Assembly (NCBI RefSeq): GCF_000826685.1 | Contig: NZ_JROO01000032.1 | Location: forward strand, 1 to 64,000 | Direction: 5' to 3' | Length of the DNA: 64,000 nt | Origin: Streptomonospora alba | GTDB lineage: Bacteria; Actinomycetota; Actinomycetes; Streptosporangiales; Streptosporangiaceae | In this document: piece by piece, positions 18,592 to 29,266 of the stretch | Numbering within the stretch: position 1 is the first letter of the stretch | Layout: each line of letters starts with the position of its first letter | Notes under the pieces: generated by a model | Seen by the model: only the letters and a program-made list of their open reading frames with translations | The model's database searches: none | Told to the model about the DNA's origin: nothing | Made by a program: the position numbers and the translations under genes

Positions 18592-19818
18592 CTACGCCGT
18601 GCGCTCCGCCAGATAGGGCTTCAGCTCCCGGCGCGCGATGGAGCGGAAGTGCACCTCGTCGGGCCCGTCGGCCAGCCGCAGCGTGCGGTTGGCCGCCCAC
18701 AGCTGCGCGAGGGGGAAGTCGTCGGAGACGCCCGCGCCGCCGTGTACCTGGATCGCGTCGTCGAGCACCTCCTGGACCATCCGCGGCACCTCGGCCTTGA
18801 TCGCCGAAATCTCGGTGCGCGCGCCCTTGTTGCCGACCGTGTCCATCAGCCACGCGGTCTTGAGCACCAGCAGCCGGGCCTGCTCGATGCGCACCCGGGC
18901 GCGTGCGATCGACTCGCGTACCACGCCCTGCTCTGCCAGCGGCTTGCCGAAGGCGACCCGCTCGGCGGCGCGGGTGCACATGAGCTCCAGCGCGCGCTCC
19001 GCCACACCGATGGAGCGCATGCAGTGGTGGATGCGCCCCGGGCCCAGCCGCTCCTGCGCGATGCGGAAGCCCTCTCCCTCTCCGAGCAGGATGCTGCTCT
19101 TGGGTACGCGCACGTCGGTGAAGACGACCTCGGCGTGGCCGCCCTTGGTGCCGTCGGTGTAGCCGAAGACGGGAAGCCCGCGCCCGACCTCCACGCCCGG
19201 GGTGTCCTTGGGCACCAGCACCATGCTCTGCCTGCGGTAGGGATCGGCGTCGGGGTCGGTGACGCCCATGACGATCAACAGCTCGCAGTCGGGGTTGAGC
19301 GCCCCCGAACTCCACCACTTGCGCCCGTTGAGCACGTAGTCGTCACCGTCGGCGGTGATGCTCAGCCGGATGTTGGAGGCGTCGGAGGAGGCCACCTCGG
19401 GCTCGGTCATGCAGAACGCCGAGCGGATCTCCGCGCCCAGCAGGGGGTCCAGCCACCGCTTGCGCTGCTCCTCGGTGCCGAACATGGCGAGGATCTCCAT
19501 GTTGCCGGTGTCGGGGGCGGCGCAGTTGAGGGCGCTGGGCGCCAGGCCGGGCGAGCGGCCGGTCATCTCGGCCAGCGGCGCGTACTGCAGGTTGGTCAGC
19601 CCGGCGCCGTAGGAGCCGGCGGGCAGGAAGAGGTTCCACAGGCCGCGCTCGCGCGCCTGGGCCTGCAGGTCCTTGATGATCGGCGGCGTCGACCAGGGGT
19701 CGCTGCGCTCGGCGGCCTGCTGGGCGTAGACGGGCTCGGCGGGGACGATCCGCTCGTCCATGAACGCGCGCAGGCGCTCCAGGTAGCCGCGGGTGGTCTC
19801 GTCGTAAGTGAAGTCCAT
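18592..19818 (-). CDS. Acyl-CoA dehydrogenase
   Basis: 408 residues with the standard three-domain fold. FAD-binding segments include [16 protein letters not shown] and [12 protein letters not shown]; the C-terminal helical domain has [19 protein letters not shown]. Length and sequence style resemble the ACAD10/11-like group. It oxidises an acyl-CoA to the 2-enoyl-CoA; chain specificity cannot be read. It is last in a likely operon, 11 bases after the SDR gene. Confidence 0.92.
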   Translation of the reverse strand: MDFTYDETTRGYLERLRAFMDERIVPAEPVYAQQAAERSDPWSTPPIIKDLQAQARERGLWNLFLPAGSYGAGLTNLQYAPLAEMTGRSPGLAPSALNCAAPDTGNMEILAMFGTEEQRKRWLDPLLGAEIRSAFCMTEPEVASSDASNIRLSITADGDDYVLNGRKWWSSGALNPDCELLIVMGVTDPDADPYRRQSMVLVPKDTPGVEVGRGLPVFGYTDGTKGGHAEVVFTDVRVPKSSILLGEGEGFRIAQERLGPGRIHHCMRSIGVAERALELMCTRAAERVAFGKPLAEQGVVRESIARARVRIEQARLLVLKTAWLMDTVGNKGARTEISAIKAEVPRMVQEVLDDAIQVHGGAGVSDDFPLAQLWAANRTLRLADGPDEVHFRSIARRELKPYLAERTA

Positions 19819-19829
19819 GCTCGCCTCTC

Positions 19830-20633
19830 TCAGTTGCCCGCGGCGGCGCCCGGGCGGATCTTGGCCCAGGCGCGGCGCATGCCCTCGATCCAGCGGTCGC
19901 GGTCCTTGGCGCGGCGCTGTTCGAAGTCGGCCGCCTCAGGGTGCGGGAGGACGAGGAACCGGCCGGCGTGCAGCGCGGCGACGACGGACTCGGCGACGTC
20001 CTCGGGGTCGATGTACTCGCCGCCCAGGCGTGTGGCCGAGGCGCCGCCGTCTCCTGCGGTCATGTCGGTGTTGACGCCCTGGGGGCACAGGCAGGAGACG
20101 GAGATCCCCTCGTCGGCGTGCCGGATGGCCAGCCACTCGGCCAGGGCGACGGCGCCGTGCTTGGTGGCCGAGTAGGGCGCGGAGTCGAGCTGGGTGAGCA
20201 GGCCGGCGGCCGACGCGGTCACGACGAGGTGGCCGCCGCCGCGTTCGGCCATGCGGGGGAACAGCGCGCGAGCGGCGTAGACGTGCGCCATCACGTGCAC
20301 CCGCCAGGAGACCTCCCACGAGGCGTCGTCACCCAATCCGTCCCCCGTCGCGATCCCGGCGTTGGAGCACCACAGGTCGACGGGTCCGAGGTCCTGCTCG
20401 ATGCGGGCGACGGTGTCGGCGACGGCGGCCTCGTCGGCGACGTCGAAGGCCATGCCGTGGGCACGCTCGCCCAGCTCCTCGGCCGCCGCGGTGACGCGGT
20501 CGGGGTCGAGGTCGGTGATCACCACCCGTGCCGCGCCCTCACGCAGCAGCCGCCGGGCGAGCGCCAGCCCGATGCCGCCGGCGGCTCCGGTGACGACCGC
20601 GGTCGTCCCGGGAATGGAGAACGGTTCGGCCAT
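19830..20633 (-). CDS. Short-chain dehydrogenase/reductase
   Basis: 267 residues. TGAAGGIG (15-22) is the Rossmann glycine motif, NAG at 91-93 is conserved, and the catalytic set is Ser141, Tyr154 and Lys158 (YSATK). Asp41 and Asp43 after the second strand (ITDLDPD) favour NAD over NADP. Position between an oxidoreductase and an acyl-CoA dehydrogenase gene suggests a lipid or xenobiotic catabolic unit. The substrate is unknown. Confidence 0.92.
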   Translation of the reverse strand: MAEPFSIPGTTAVVTGAAGGIGLALARRLLREGAARVVITDLDPDRVTAAAEELGERAHGMAFDVADEAAVADTVARIEQDLGPVDLWCSNAGIATGDGLGDDASWEVSWRVHVMAHVYAARALFPRMAERGGGHLVVTASAAGLLTQLDSAPYSATKHGAVALAEWLAIRHADEGISVSCLCPQGVNTDMTAGDGGASATRLGGEYIDPEDVAESVVAALHAGRFLVLPHPEAADFEQRRAKDRDRWIEGMRRAWAKIRPGAAAGN

Positions 20634-20773
20634 GCGGGGACTCCTTCACTGGCAGGGCGGCGTGTCGGCAGGGACGGCGGGCCGGGGCCGCCGCGCCGGC
20701 CGGCGCCCGTCGGGCACGCGGGGACCGCATCCGCGCGCTCGCAGGAGCGGTGGATACGGCCCCGCGAACGGGA

Positions 20774-21757
20774 TCAGGGGGTGAAGACCAGTCGGCCGAC
20801 GGTGTCGCCGTCGGCCAGGCGCTGCACTCCCTCGGCCAGCTCCGAGGCACCGAGGCGCTCGCTGACCAGCGGTTTCACCAGCCCGCGACCGGCGAGCTCG
20901 GTGAGCCGCTCGTGGGCCTCGGGGATGGTCTCGGGCGCGCGCTGGCGGTAGAGCCCCCAGTGCAGGCCGAGGATCGAGTAGTTCTTGATCAGCGCGTGGT
21001 TGAGCCCGGGGGTGGGGATCGTGCCGCTGGCGAACCCGATGACGACGATGCGGCCCTCGAAGGCGATGCACTTGGTGGAGCGCTGGTAGGAGTCGCCGCC
21101 GACCGGGTCGAAGACCACGTCGGCGCCGCGGCCCTCGGTGAGGTCCTTGACCACGGAGACGAAGTCCTCGCTGCGGCGGTCGACGACCACGTCGGCGCCC
21201 AGGGCGGCGGCCGTCTTGGCCTTCTCGGGGCCGCCGACGACCCCGACGACGCGGGCGCCCGCTGCCTTGGCGAGCTGCACGGCGGCGCTGCCGACCCCGC
21301 CGGCCGCGGCGTGCACCAGCACGGTCTCGCCTTCGCGCAGATGCGCACGGCGGTGCAGGGCGAACCAGCCGGTCTGGTATCCGATGAACAGCGACGAGGC
21401 CTCATCGTCGGTGAGGGCCTCGGGCGCCGGGAAGACGGCTTCGGCGCTCATCAGCGCGTAGTCGGCGAAGGCACCGGAGGGCAGGTCGGCGCCGCCGATG
21501 ACGCGTGCGCCCACGTCGAGGCCGGTGACACCCTCCCCCAGCTCGGCGACGTCACCGCACAGCTCGACGCCGGGGATGAAGGGAAGCGGCGGCTTGGTCT
21601 GGTACATACCCCGGCACAGCAGTGCGTCGGGGAAGTTCACCGCGGCGGCGCGGACCCGTACCAGCACCTGACCGGGCCCCGGACGCGGGTCCTCGACCTC
21701 TTCCAGACGCAGGACGTCGGTGGGCTCACCGGTCTCGTGCACCCGCAACGCTTTCAC
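20774..21757 (-). CDS. Zinc-independent quinone oxidoreductase (NADPH:quinone reductase, MDR family)
   Basis: 327 residues from GTG 21757, with GGAGGCGGCC just before; the frame stays open upstream but that sequence is the USP gene on another frame. N-terminal GroES-like domain (VRVRAAAVNFPDALLCRG, PFIPGVELCGDVAELGEG), then a Rossmann domain with VLVHAAAGGVGSAAVQLAKA. Structural zinc cysteines are absent, as in quinone oxidoreductases. It is probably first in the operon with the SDR and acyl-CoA dehydrogenase; a TetR-like palindrome sits 25 bases upstream. Confidence 0.9.
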   Translation of the reverse strand: MKALRVHETGEPTDVLRLEEVEDPRPGPGQVLVRVRAAAVNFPDALLCRGMYQTKPPLPFIPGVELCGDVAELGEGVTGLDVGARVIGGADLPSGAFADYALMSAEAVFPAPEALTDDEASSLFIGYQTGWFALHRRAHLREGETVLVHAAAGGVGSAAVQLAKAAGARVVGVVGGPEKAKTAAALGADVVVDRRSEDFVSVVKDLTEGRGADVVFDPVGGDSYQRSTKCIAFEGRIVVIGFASGTIPTPGLNHALIKNYSILGLHWGLYRQRAPETIPEAHERLTELAGRGLVKPLVSERLGASELAEGVQRLADGDTVGRLVFTP

Positions 21758-21781
21758 TGGCCGCCTCCGCAGACTCGGGAT

Positions 21782-21795
21782 ACCAACTGGTCGGT
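21782..21795. promoter_or_regulatory. TetR-type palindrome upstream of the oxidoreductase operon
   Basis: ACCAACTGGTCGGT: half-sites ACCAAC and GTCGGT, one mismatch from perfect, 25 bases before the start at 21757. This form is common for TetR/FadR-like repressors of fatty-acid catabolism. No TetR gene lies in the window. Confidence 0.45.
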
Positions 21796-21951
21796 CCGTC
21801 CGAGTCAACCGCGACGCGCGCCCGCCCGTCAAGTGCGACCGAGACACCCGTCCCCCGAGCCGGCCGACACCGGCCTCCGTCGGATGCGGGCATGCTGCGC
21901 CTACTGCGCACGCTTTGGCCTCGTCGTCCGCGCGCCGCGGCGCGGACAGTG

Positions 21952-22860
21952 TCAGCGCACCACGGCCACCGGCCCGTGGGCGCCGTGCAGCACCGACTGG
22001 CTGACCGAGCCCAGCAGCAGGCCGCCGAACCCGCCACGGCCGCGCGAGCCCACGACGATCAGGTCGGCGGGCGTGGCCTCGTCCAGGAGGGCCACCACAG
22101 GGTGGGCGCGCACGGTGCGCAGGTCCACGGAAACGCCGGGGTAGTCCGCGCGCATCTCGTCGAGCTCGGCCTCGGCGGTGCGCCGGGCCGACGCCTCGAC
22201 GGCGTCGTCGTCGAAGGCCTCCGGCGGCACCGGCCCCATCGCCGAGACGAAGGCCGCCATGGGCTGCCAGGCGCACACGGCCACCAGCTCGCTCTCGGTC
22301 CACCTGGCCTGCGCGAAGGCGAACGCCACAGCACGCCGGCTGGACTCCGATCCGTCCACGCCGGCGACGACGCGGCCCTTGGTTCTGTGCGCGGTCTCGT
22401 GCTTCTTCGGCAGCACGACGACAGGTACCGGAGCGTGCGCGGCGAGCTCGACGCCCACCGAGCCCACAAACGCCGAGGCCAGTCCGCCCAGCCCGCGCGA
22501 ACCCACCACCACGGCCGCGGTGTCGGGCAGTTCGGCCTCTTCGAGCAACGCGTCGGCGGCGCGCGCGGTGGGCATGCGGGTGCGCACGTCGAGCTCGGGG
22601 AACAGCCGCTGGATCCACTCGCGTGCGTAGTCCACCAGCGCCTGGGCGTCGCGCAGCCGGTCGGAGGTCTCCTGCTCGCCGCCGCGCGGCACGATCTCGC
22701 GGAAGGCGCCCGCGGCGTCGGGCGGGCCCACCGCCGTGAGGACGGTCAGGCCGCGGCCGCGCTGCGCCGCCTGGTTGGCCGACCACTCCAGCGCGTAGCG
22801 GCTGGAGTCGGAGCCGTCGACACCCACGACGATCCAGCGCTTCTCCGGCGTGCCGTTCAT
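21952..22860 (-). CDS. Universal stress protein, two tandem USP domains
   Basis: 302 residues. Domain 1 (about 8-150) begins WIVVGVDGSDSSRYALEWS and ends with the nucleotide loop VGSRGLGGLASAFVGSV. Domain 2 (about 160-302) begins RVVAGVDGSESSRRAVAFA and ends VGSRGRGGFGGLLLGSVSQ. Both keep the G-x2-G-x9-G-S pattern of ATP-binding USPs. This is the double-domain type common in actinobacteria, often linked to dormancy or redox stress. A 91-base divide separates it from the methyltransferase terminator region. Confidence 0.95.
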   Translation of the reverse strand: MNGTPEKRWIVVGVDGSDSSRYALEWSANQAAQRGRGLTVLTAVGPPDAAGAFREIVPRGGEQETSDRLRDAQALVDYAREWIQRLFPELDVRTRMPTARAADALLEEAELPDTAAVVVGSRGLGGLASAFVGSVGVELAAHAPVPVVVLPKKHETAHRTKGRVVAGVDGSESSRRAVAFAFAQARWTESELVAVCAWQPMAAFVSAMGPVPPEAFDDDAVEASARRTAEAELDEMRADYPGVSVDLRTVRAHPVVALLDEATPADLIVVGSRGRGGFGGLLLGSVSQSVLHGAHGPVAVVR

Positions 22861-23026
22861 GTCGCGCTCCCTCTCTACCGGAGCGGTGCCCCCGCCGAAA
22901 CGGGCGCGGCCGGGGCTTTCGCCCCGGTGATACCCCGAGCCGGCGGCGAGGCAACCGCCCCCGGATCGCAGCGGTGCTCCGCCTGCCGTCTACCCGGGGG
23001 CGGCGGAGGCGACACCCGGCCGAGAC

Positions 23027-23063
23027 ACCAGCGGCCCCGCGGAAGGGCCGCGGGGCCGCTGGT
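23027..23063 (-). terminator. Terminator after the betaine methyltransferase gene
   Basis: Perfect 16-base arms ACCAGCGGCCCCGCGG (23027-23042) and complement (23048-23063) with a 5-base loop, 18 bases past the methyltransferase stop. Confidence 0.8.
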
Positions 23064-23080
23064 GAGTCGCCAGAGGGGAA

Positions 23081-24736
<1,656 letters not shown>

Positions 24737-25142
24737 ACTCGAAAAACCCTCTCACCAGACACACACGACGCCGAGGGTCAAACTTCGCGCATATACATTG
24801 AAAGCCATGACCCCCACCTTAGTTCAAGTGGCGAGAGCCATTGATAGGGCGTTCATGCAGGTCAGGAGCGAAAAATTCACCCCGGGTCATCAATGCGACA
24901 CAGGGTCCCCACCGCCTGTGAGCAGGCTTGTGAGCTCCTTTCGAGCCCCTGGCGAACCGCACTACGCAACACATTGCGCAGGACGCACCGCGAATTCTGA
25001 AACGGCAACCTGAAAACAATGGAGAATTCTCGGTAGTCTATAATGCGTTCTCCATGTTTCGGATCCGCGCACCCTCGGCGACCGACGCGGCCCCTCGGCG
25101 GGCCCCCGCAGAGGGGTACCGCGCCCCTTCGCGGCGGCGCCG

Positions 25143-25165
25143 AAAAGCCGCCCCGACCGGCTTTT
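25143..25165. terminator. Factor-independent-style hairpin in intergenic region
   Basis: AAAAGCCG (25143-25150), loop CCCCGAC, CGGCTTTT (25158-25165). The stem ends in A's and T's on both sides, so it can act as an intrinsic terminator in either direction. No upstream gene was found that would need it. Confidence 0.5.
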
Positions 25166-25304
25166 GCGCTGGTCTGCGGGGTGCGGACAGCGCCGACCGG
25201 ACACCCCGAACAGCCGCCTTCGGCACCGCGGGCCGGGCGCCGCCGTACCCTGCGCTCCTGTGTGCCATCACACGTTCGGGCACCGTTCAGCCGAGGATCC
25301 ACGC

Positions 25305-25320
25305 TGTGATTTCTGTCACA
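25305..25320. promoter_or_regulatory. CRP-type binding box
   Basis: TGTGATTTCTGTCACA is an exact TGTGA-N6-TCACA, the consensus for cAMP-receptor-protein family regulators, including those of mycobacteria and streptomycetes. It lies 334 bases before the DUF6069 start and 569 bases before the betaine gene start, so the regulated promoter is unclear. Confidence 0.6.
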
Positions 25321-25653
25321 TTTGTTTCCCGTTCGGCGTGGCGCGCGGGCGCGAAGCGCGGGAGCGGCGGCCTGCGACGCGACGTGTTCGTCCTCCACTA
25401 CCCGCCACCCGCACACCCGTACCGCGGCATCCGGGGCCGGCTCGGGCCTTCGCTTCCGGCCACGCGCACTGGCGGCCGAGCCGATCCACGGGTCCACCGC
25501 CGAGGCGGCCGGAGCAAGCGCCTCGGCCCCGGCTCTCGGCACGGTCCATCCTCGGAACGACGGCGCCTGCGTGCGCACCCGCCGTGGTTTTCGCAGGTTG
25601 AGGCCGGGTAGGGGGGCAGCAACCGTGTTCGGGCCGTATCGGGGGGAAACGGC

Positions 25654-26253
25654 ATGAGCGAATATGGCAGCGAACGGCGTGTGAACGCCGTCAGGCTATG
25701 GTCCGGCGGACTCGCCACCGCCGTCGTCGCGGCCCTGATCGCCCTGGTCGGCACGCTTGTGGTGCGGGGCGTGCTGGGCATACCGATCCTCGCTCCGGAG
25801 GAGGCCGGCTACATCGGCGGCGCCGGAACCGCCGCCTATGCGGTCACGGCCGGCATCGCCGCGCTGGTGGCCACCGCTCTACTGCACCTGCTGCTGGTCA
25901 GCGCACCGCGCGCCACGACGTTCTTCGGGTGGATCGTGGGTCTGGCCACGGTGGTGGCGGCCGTGAGCCCGTTCGCCCAGCAGGCCGCGCTGCCCAGCCA
26001 GCTCGCCACCGCCGCCATCAACGCCGTCACCGGAATCGCGATCGTCTCGCTGCTGATCAGCGTGGGCGCCACAGCCGTACGGCGCCGCAGGCGCGAGCGG
26101 ATCGACCAGGACGCGTCCGAGGGCTCCGAGTACGACGACTCCGGCTATTCCAGCGGTTTCCGCGACGCCCTGAACGAGCCGCCGACGCGCCGCTCCAGCG
26201 GGCGGCACCGCGCCGACGATCCAGACCGCAGCACACGCCTGCCACGCGAGTGA
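25654..26253 (+). CDS. DUF6069-family four-helix membrane protein
   Basis: 199 residues. Four hydrophobic helices (about 15-40, 55-82, 88-107, 120-142) with the GIPILAPEEAGYIG and PRATTFFGWI segments typical of DUF6069, then a charged cytoplasmic tail of about 55 residues. Function is unknown. The tail, rich in Ser/Arg/Asp with SGYSSGF, is probably disordered. It stands alone, with a strong terminator after it. Confidence 0.8.
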   Translation: MSEYGSERRVNAVRLWSGGLATAVVAALIALVGTLVVRGVLGIPILAPEEAGYIGGAGTAAYAVTAGIAALVATALLHLLLVSAPRATTFFGWIVGLATVVAAVSPFAQQAALPSQLATAAINAVTGIAIVSLLISVGATAVRRRRRERIDQDASEGSEYDDSGYSSGFRDALNEPPTRRSSGRHRADDPDRSTRLPRE

Positions 26254-26288
26254 AGGCCCTCCCGAAGCCATCGGGCCGCCTGTGAGCC

Positions 26289-26324
26289 GACGGAGCCCGG
26301 TCCCCTCGGGGGCCGGGCTCCGTC
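26289..26324. terminator. Terminator between convergent DUF6069 and paaC-like genes
   Basis: GACGGAGCCCGG (26289-26300) and its complement (26313-26324), 12-base stem. A nested CCCC/GGGG pair shortens the loop. Bidirectional by position. Confidence 0.75.
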
Positions 26325-26376
26325 GCCGTTGCGGAGGAGGATCTCTGCGCCGCGCGCGATGCGGCTCGCGCGCGGC

Positions 26377-27192
26377 TCAGCCGGGCGCGCGGTCGCGGCG
26401 TATGTCGGCGAGGGTGCGGTCGAAGGGCTCGGGGTGCACACCGGCGCGGCCGCACATCGCCGCCGATTCCGCCACGGGCACCGGTCCGGGCCTCGACAGC
26501 CGCGCTTCGCGCAGCGCCCCGTCGACGACGGCCTCCCATGCGGGCCGGAGCCGCGCGGGATCGACGCCGAATCCGGTCTCGGCGGCGGTGCGGGCGATCT
26601 CGTCGGAGAGGAACAGTTCACCGGTGCACGGCCACGCTTCCTCCAGTGCGTCGCCGAGCCGCCGGCGATCGTCGTCGCCGGCTCCCAGGCGCAGGGCCCA
26701 CCGCACCGCGTGGTCGCGGTGGAAGGGCAGCTCGCGCACCGCGGTGCGGGCGATGTCGGCCAAGGTCTCGTCGGTGGAGGCGGTCAGCGCGGTGTAGAGC
26801 TCCAGCGTGTAGGCCGAGAACAGCAGCTGGCGTACGACCGTGTGCGCGAGGTCGGTGTTGGGCAGCTCCACCAGTTGAAGGTTGTGGAACTGGTCGGCGC
26901 TGCGGTTGCGCACCAGGTCCTCCTCGGTGCGCAGCACACCGGTGAGCTGCTCCTCCATGCGCCCGGCATAGGCCAGCAGCGAGCGGGCCAGACGCAGCAG
27001 GCTGCGGGCGATGCGGGCCGCCTCGGCCCCGGCGTCGTGGGCGGCGGCGTCGTCCGCGGTGCCCGGCCACAGTCCGCTGCCCTCGGTCTCGGCCAGCCGG
27101 TGGCCCGCCACGAGAGCGTCGTCGCCCAGTCTCAGCACGAAGGCTGTGGCGGCGGTGTCCCCCGCGGCGGCCGCGGCACCTGTCTCATTCAT
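26377..27192 (-). CDS. PaaC-like phenylacetyl-CoA epoxidase structural subunit (orphan)
   Basis: 271 residues from ATG 27192, preceded by GGGGAG. The segments FVLRLGDDALVAGHRLAE, FHNLQLVELPNTDLAHTVVRQ, the Tyr-Thr-Leu-Glu-Leu helix, ELPFHRDHAVRWALRLG and GFGVDPARLRPAWEAVV align by eye with E. coli PaaC through most of its length. PaaC is the non-catalytic partner that stabilises the diiron subunit PaaA. No paaA, B, D, E or K gene lies within the window, so it may serve another oxygenase or assemble with subunits encoded elsewhere. Confidence 0.82.
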   Translation of the reverse strand: MNETGAAAAAGDTAATAFVLRLGDDALVAGHRLAETEGSGLWPGTADDAAAHDAGAEAARIARSLLRLARSLLAYAGRMEEQLTGVLRTEEDLVRNRSADQFHNLQLVELPNTDLAHTVVRQLLFSAYTLELYTALTASTDETLADIARTAVRELPFHRDHAVRWALRLGAGDDDRRRLGDALEEAWPCTGELFLSDEIARTAAETGFGVDPARLRPAWEAVVDGALREARLSRPGPVPVAESAAMCGRAGVHPEPFDRTLADIRRDRAPG

Positions 27193-27968
27193 CGGGATCT
27201 CCCCACGGTGACGGGTGCGCAAGGCGCAGCCGTGCGTGCGCCCGTTCCCGCAAGCGCACGGGTGCCGAGCGACGCCGCGCCACGGGGCGGCGCACGGGTT
27301 CCCCTACCGTTGAGGCGACGTGTGAAAACGTGCCCTGGGCCGTCGCCCTGCGGCGCGGCCGCGGCCCTGCCTCGCGGGGACGTACCTGCCGGCCCCCGGT
27401 GGCGGGGTGCGCGCGGGCGACCTGCGAGGCGGATGTGACGGATGCGGCGGGTGCGCGGCCGCGCGCAGCCCCGGGCCGGTATCGATGTGGCGGAAGTCGC
27501 TCCGGCGCCCCGCGGGGTTCAGCTCAGGGAAGAAGGCGCAGGTCGAGCGGTTTCGCCGCCGCACGGGACACGCATGAGCGTCACTCACGTCACGAAAAGG
27601 CCACAGCCCTGTGGTAGTGTCCCCGACGGATGCTTGATTCTAAGCATCTTAGGAATGAGGGGAAGCGGCGCACGCGCAGCGCGAGCCGCTCATCGGGCCG
27701 AGCAGGCCGGAGCCATCTGCCGCCGACCGCCTTCAGCCGTCTACGCGCCCGCAGCACTATGGCATGGCAGGCAGCGTAGATCCACGTATGCCTGACACAC
27801 CGGTTGTCAGCATGGGGGTAACCGACTTTGAACAACCAGCCTCGCCCATGCGGCGCGCCGACCAACGTGCTGAACGGCTCGTTGGGGAAGAGTCCCCGCC
27901 CTGGAGGCGACGGAGCCGCCGCACCGGTCCCCAGGGCAACGGCATCGGTGCAACACCCCGGAGCGAAC
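27193..27968. other. 776-base intergenic region
   Basis: Between the paaC-like gene (minus) and the STAS gene (plus). Mostly GC-rich and featureless, but 27600-27660 is AT-rich and dense in inverted repeats. No convincing gene was found. Confidence 0.45.
27629..27648. promoter_or_regulatory. Inverted repeat in AT-rich patch upstream of STAS gene
   Basis: GATGCTT-gattct-AAGCATC, perfect 7-base arms, overlapping a second imperfect repeat ATTCTAAG-cat-CTTAGGAAT (27637-27656). A third, CCACAG-CC-CTGTGG, lies at 27601-27614. The cluster is 320 bases before the STAS start and resembles an operator region. Confidence 0.4.
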
Positions 27969-28334
27969 ATGGCCGCGCTGAAGATCACCCGCCGCGACCG
28001 CGACGACGGCGTCGTCCTCGTACTCAGCGGCGAAATCGACATGGCCGCAGAGGAGCAGTTCAACCGGGCCGTGCGCGAAGCCGTCGACGCACGGCCGCAG
28101 GGCCGCCTGGTACTCGACTTCACCAAGCTGGCCTTCATCGACTCCAGCGGGCTGCGCGTACTCATCCAGGCGCACAAGGCCGCCAAGGCCGCCGGTGGCA
28201 GCCTGGCCGTCGCGTCCGTCTCCGATCGGATCGCCCGCCTCCTGCACGTGACGGCGATCGACACGCGCGTCCCCGTCTTCCCCAGCGTCGAGGCCGCGCT
28301 GGCGGCCCCGCAGGAGAGTTCGAGCGCGAGCTGA
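27969..28334 (+). CDS. STAS-domain anti-sigma factor antagonist
   Basis: 121 residues from ATG 27969, preceded by CCGGAG with five bases of spacing; the frame runs upstream but reads as non-coding. A complete STAS fold: LVLSGEIDMAAEEQF, the LVLDFTKLAFIDSSGLRVL strand-helix with the phosphorylatable Ser at 59 or 60, and a final DTRVPVFPSVEAAL. By analogy with SpoIIAA/BldG it would bind an anti-sigma kinase when unphosphorylated and free a sigma factor. No cognate kinase or sigma gene is nearby. Confidence 0.93.
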   Translation: MAALKITRRDRDDGVVLVLSGEIDMAAEEQFNRAVREAVDARPQGRLVLDFTKLAFIDSSGLRVLIQAHKAAKAAGGSLAVASVSDRIARLLHVTAIDTRVPVFPSVEAALAAPQESSSAS

Positions 28335-28418
28335 ACCCGCCGCCCGGCGAAGCAAGGCGCCCCACGCCCCGCGTGCGGCGCCTTCGTCATGCCGGGGCCT
28401 CGCGCGGTGCGCCCCGGG

Positions 28419-29129
28419 TCAGAACATCAGCAGCCAGATGCCGGCCGCGGTCACCGCGACGTTGACCACGCCGAAGAACAGCACCCACACGATCCCCGGC
28501 AGCCCCGTCAGCCGGTGCAGCTGGTCGGCGTCGGACTGCGGCGAGGGCTGGCGGCTGCGCTGGGACTGCAGCTCGAACACCGGGCGGATGCCTGCCAGCA
28601 GCAGGAACCACGTGAAGAAGTAGGCGAACACCGCCTGCACCTGCGCCGGGGTGAACCAGGAGACGAGGAAGACCACCGCGCCGGTACCCACCACCGAGAC
28701 CACGCCGTAGACGTTGCGGATCAGCAGCAGCATGGCCGCCAGCACCAGGATGCTCATCCACAGCAGCGCGGTGGTGCGGTTGCTGACCAGCAGCAGGATG
28801 GCCAGCAGGCCCACGATCGAGGGGGTGATGTAGCCGGCCGCGACGGTAAGGATCATGCCGACCCCTCGCGGCTTGCCCCGCGAGACCGTCACCCCCGAGG
28901 TGTCGGAGTGCAGGCGGATTCCGGTCAGCTGGCGGCCGCTGAGCAGCGCCGTGATCGCGTGCCCGCCCTCGTGGGCGATGGTGACGACGTTGCGGGCGAT
29001 CCGCCAGGGACCGCGCGTGATCACCACGATCAGCGCCGCCACGCCGGTGGCGATGATCAGCCACGTGGGCGGCGGCGTCTGGACGGAGAAGGCCTCTTGC
29101 CAGACGTCCCCGAACGTTGTCGCTTCCAT
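28419..29129 (-). CDS. M50-type membrane metallopeptidase
   Basis: 236 residues from ATG 29129. Zinc motif HEGGH at 53-57 (TIAHEGGHAITALL) lies just after the first membrane helix, as in site-2-protease-like M50B peptidases; five or more further hydrophobic segments follow. The G-R-Q-L-T-G-I-R-L segment next to HExxH is typical of the short M50B-like family. It lacks PDZ or CBS domains. It lies on the same strand downstream of the kinase/regulator/DUF4097 genes, so a role in processing a membrane signal is possible (inference). Confidence 0.85.
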   Translation of the reverse strand: MEATTFGDVWQEAFSVQTPPPTWLIIATGVAALIVVITRGPWRIARNVVTIAHEGGHAITALLSGRQLTGIRLHSDTSGVTVSRGKPRGVGMILTVAAGYITPSIVGLLAILLLVSNRTTALLWMSILVLAAMLLLIRNVYGVVSVVGTGAVVFLVSWFTPAQVQAVFAYFFTWFLLLAGIRPVFELQSQRSRQPSPQSDADQLHRLTGLPGIVWVLFFGVVNVAVTAAGIWLLMF

Positions 29130-29266
29130 CGGCCCGCTCTCCCATCGATCGCCCTTCCGGCGCCAAACTGTAGAGCATGGCGCGGGGGCGCCCGTCCCGA
29201 TGGCCGGACGCCCCCGTGGATGGGCGCGGACCGTGCGCGGTTCCGCCCGGGCGCTGCCGGGAACGG

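Larger units (their letters stand above)
24737..25653. other. 917-base divergent intergenic region
   Basis: Upstream of both the betaine gene (minus) and the DUF6069 gene (plus). Bases 24740-25060 are markedly AT-richer than the surroundings. It holds a hairpin with A/T flanks at 25143-25165 and a perfect CRP-type box at 25305-25320. Open frames here have no recognisable product. Confidence 0.55.

Noticed and set aside
20774-22954. Single 726-codon protein joining the quinone oxidoreductase and upstream sequence
   Set aside because: Only the last 327 codons match a family; the rest is the USP gene read out of frame.
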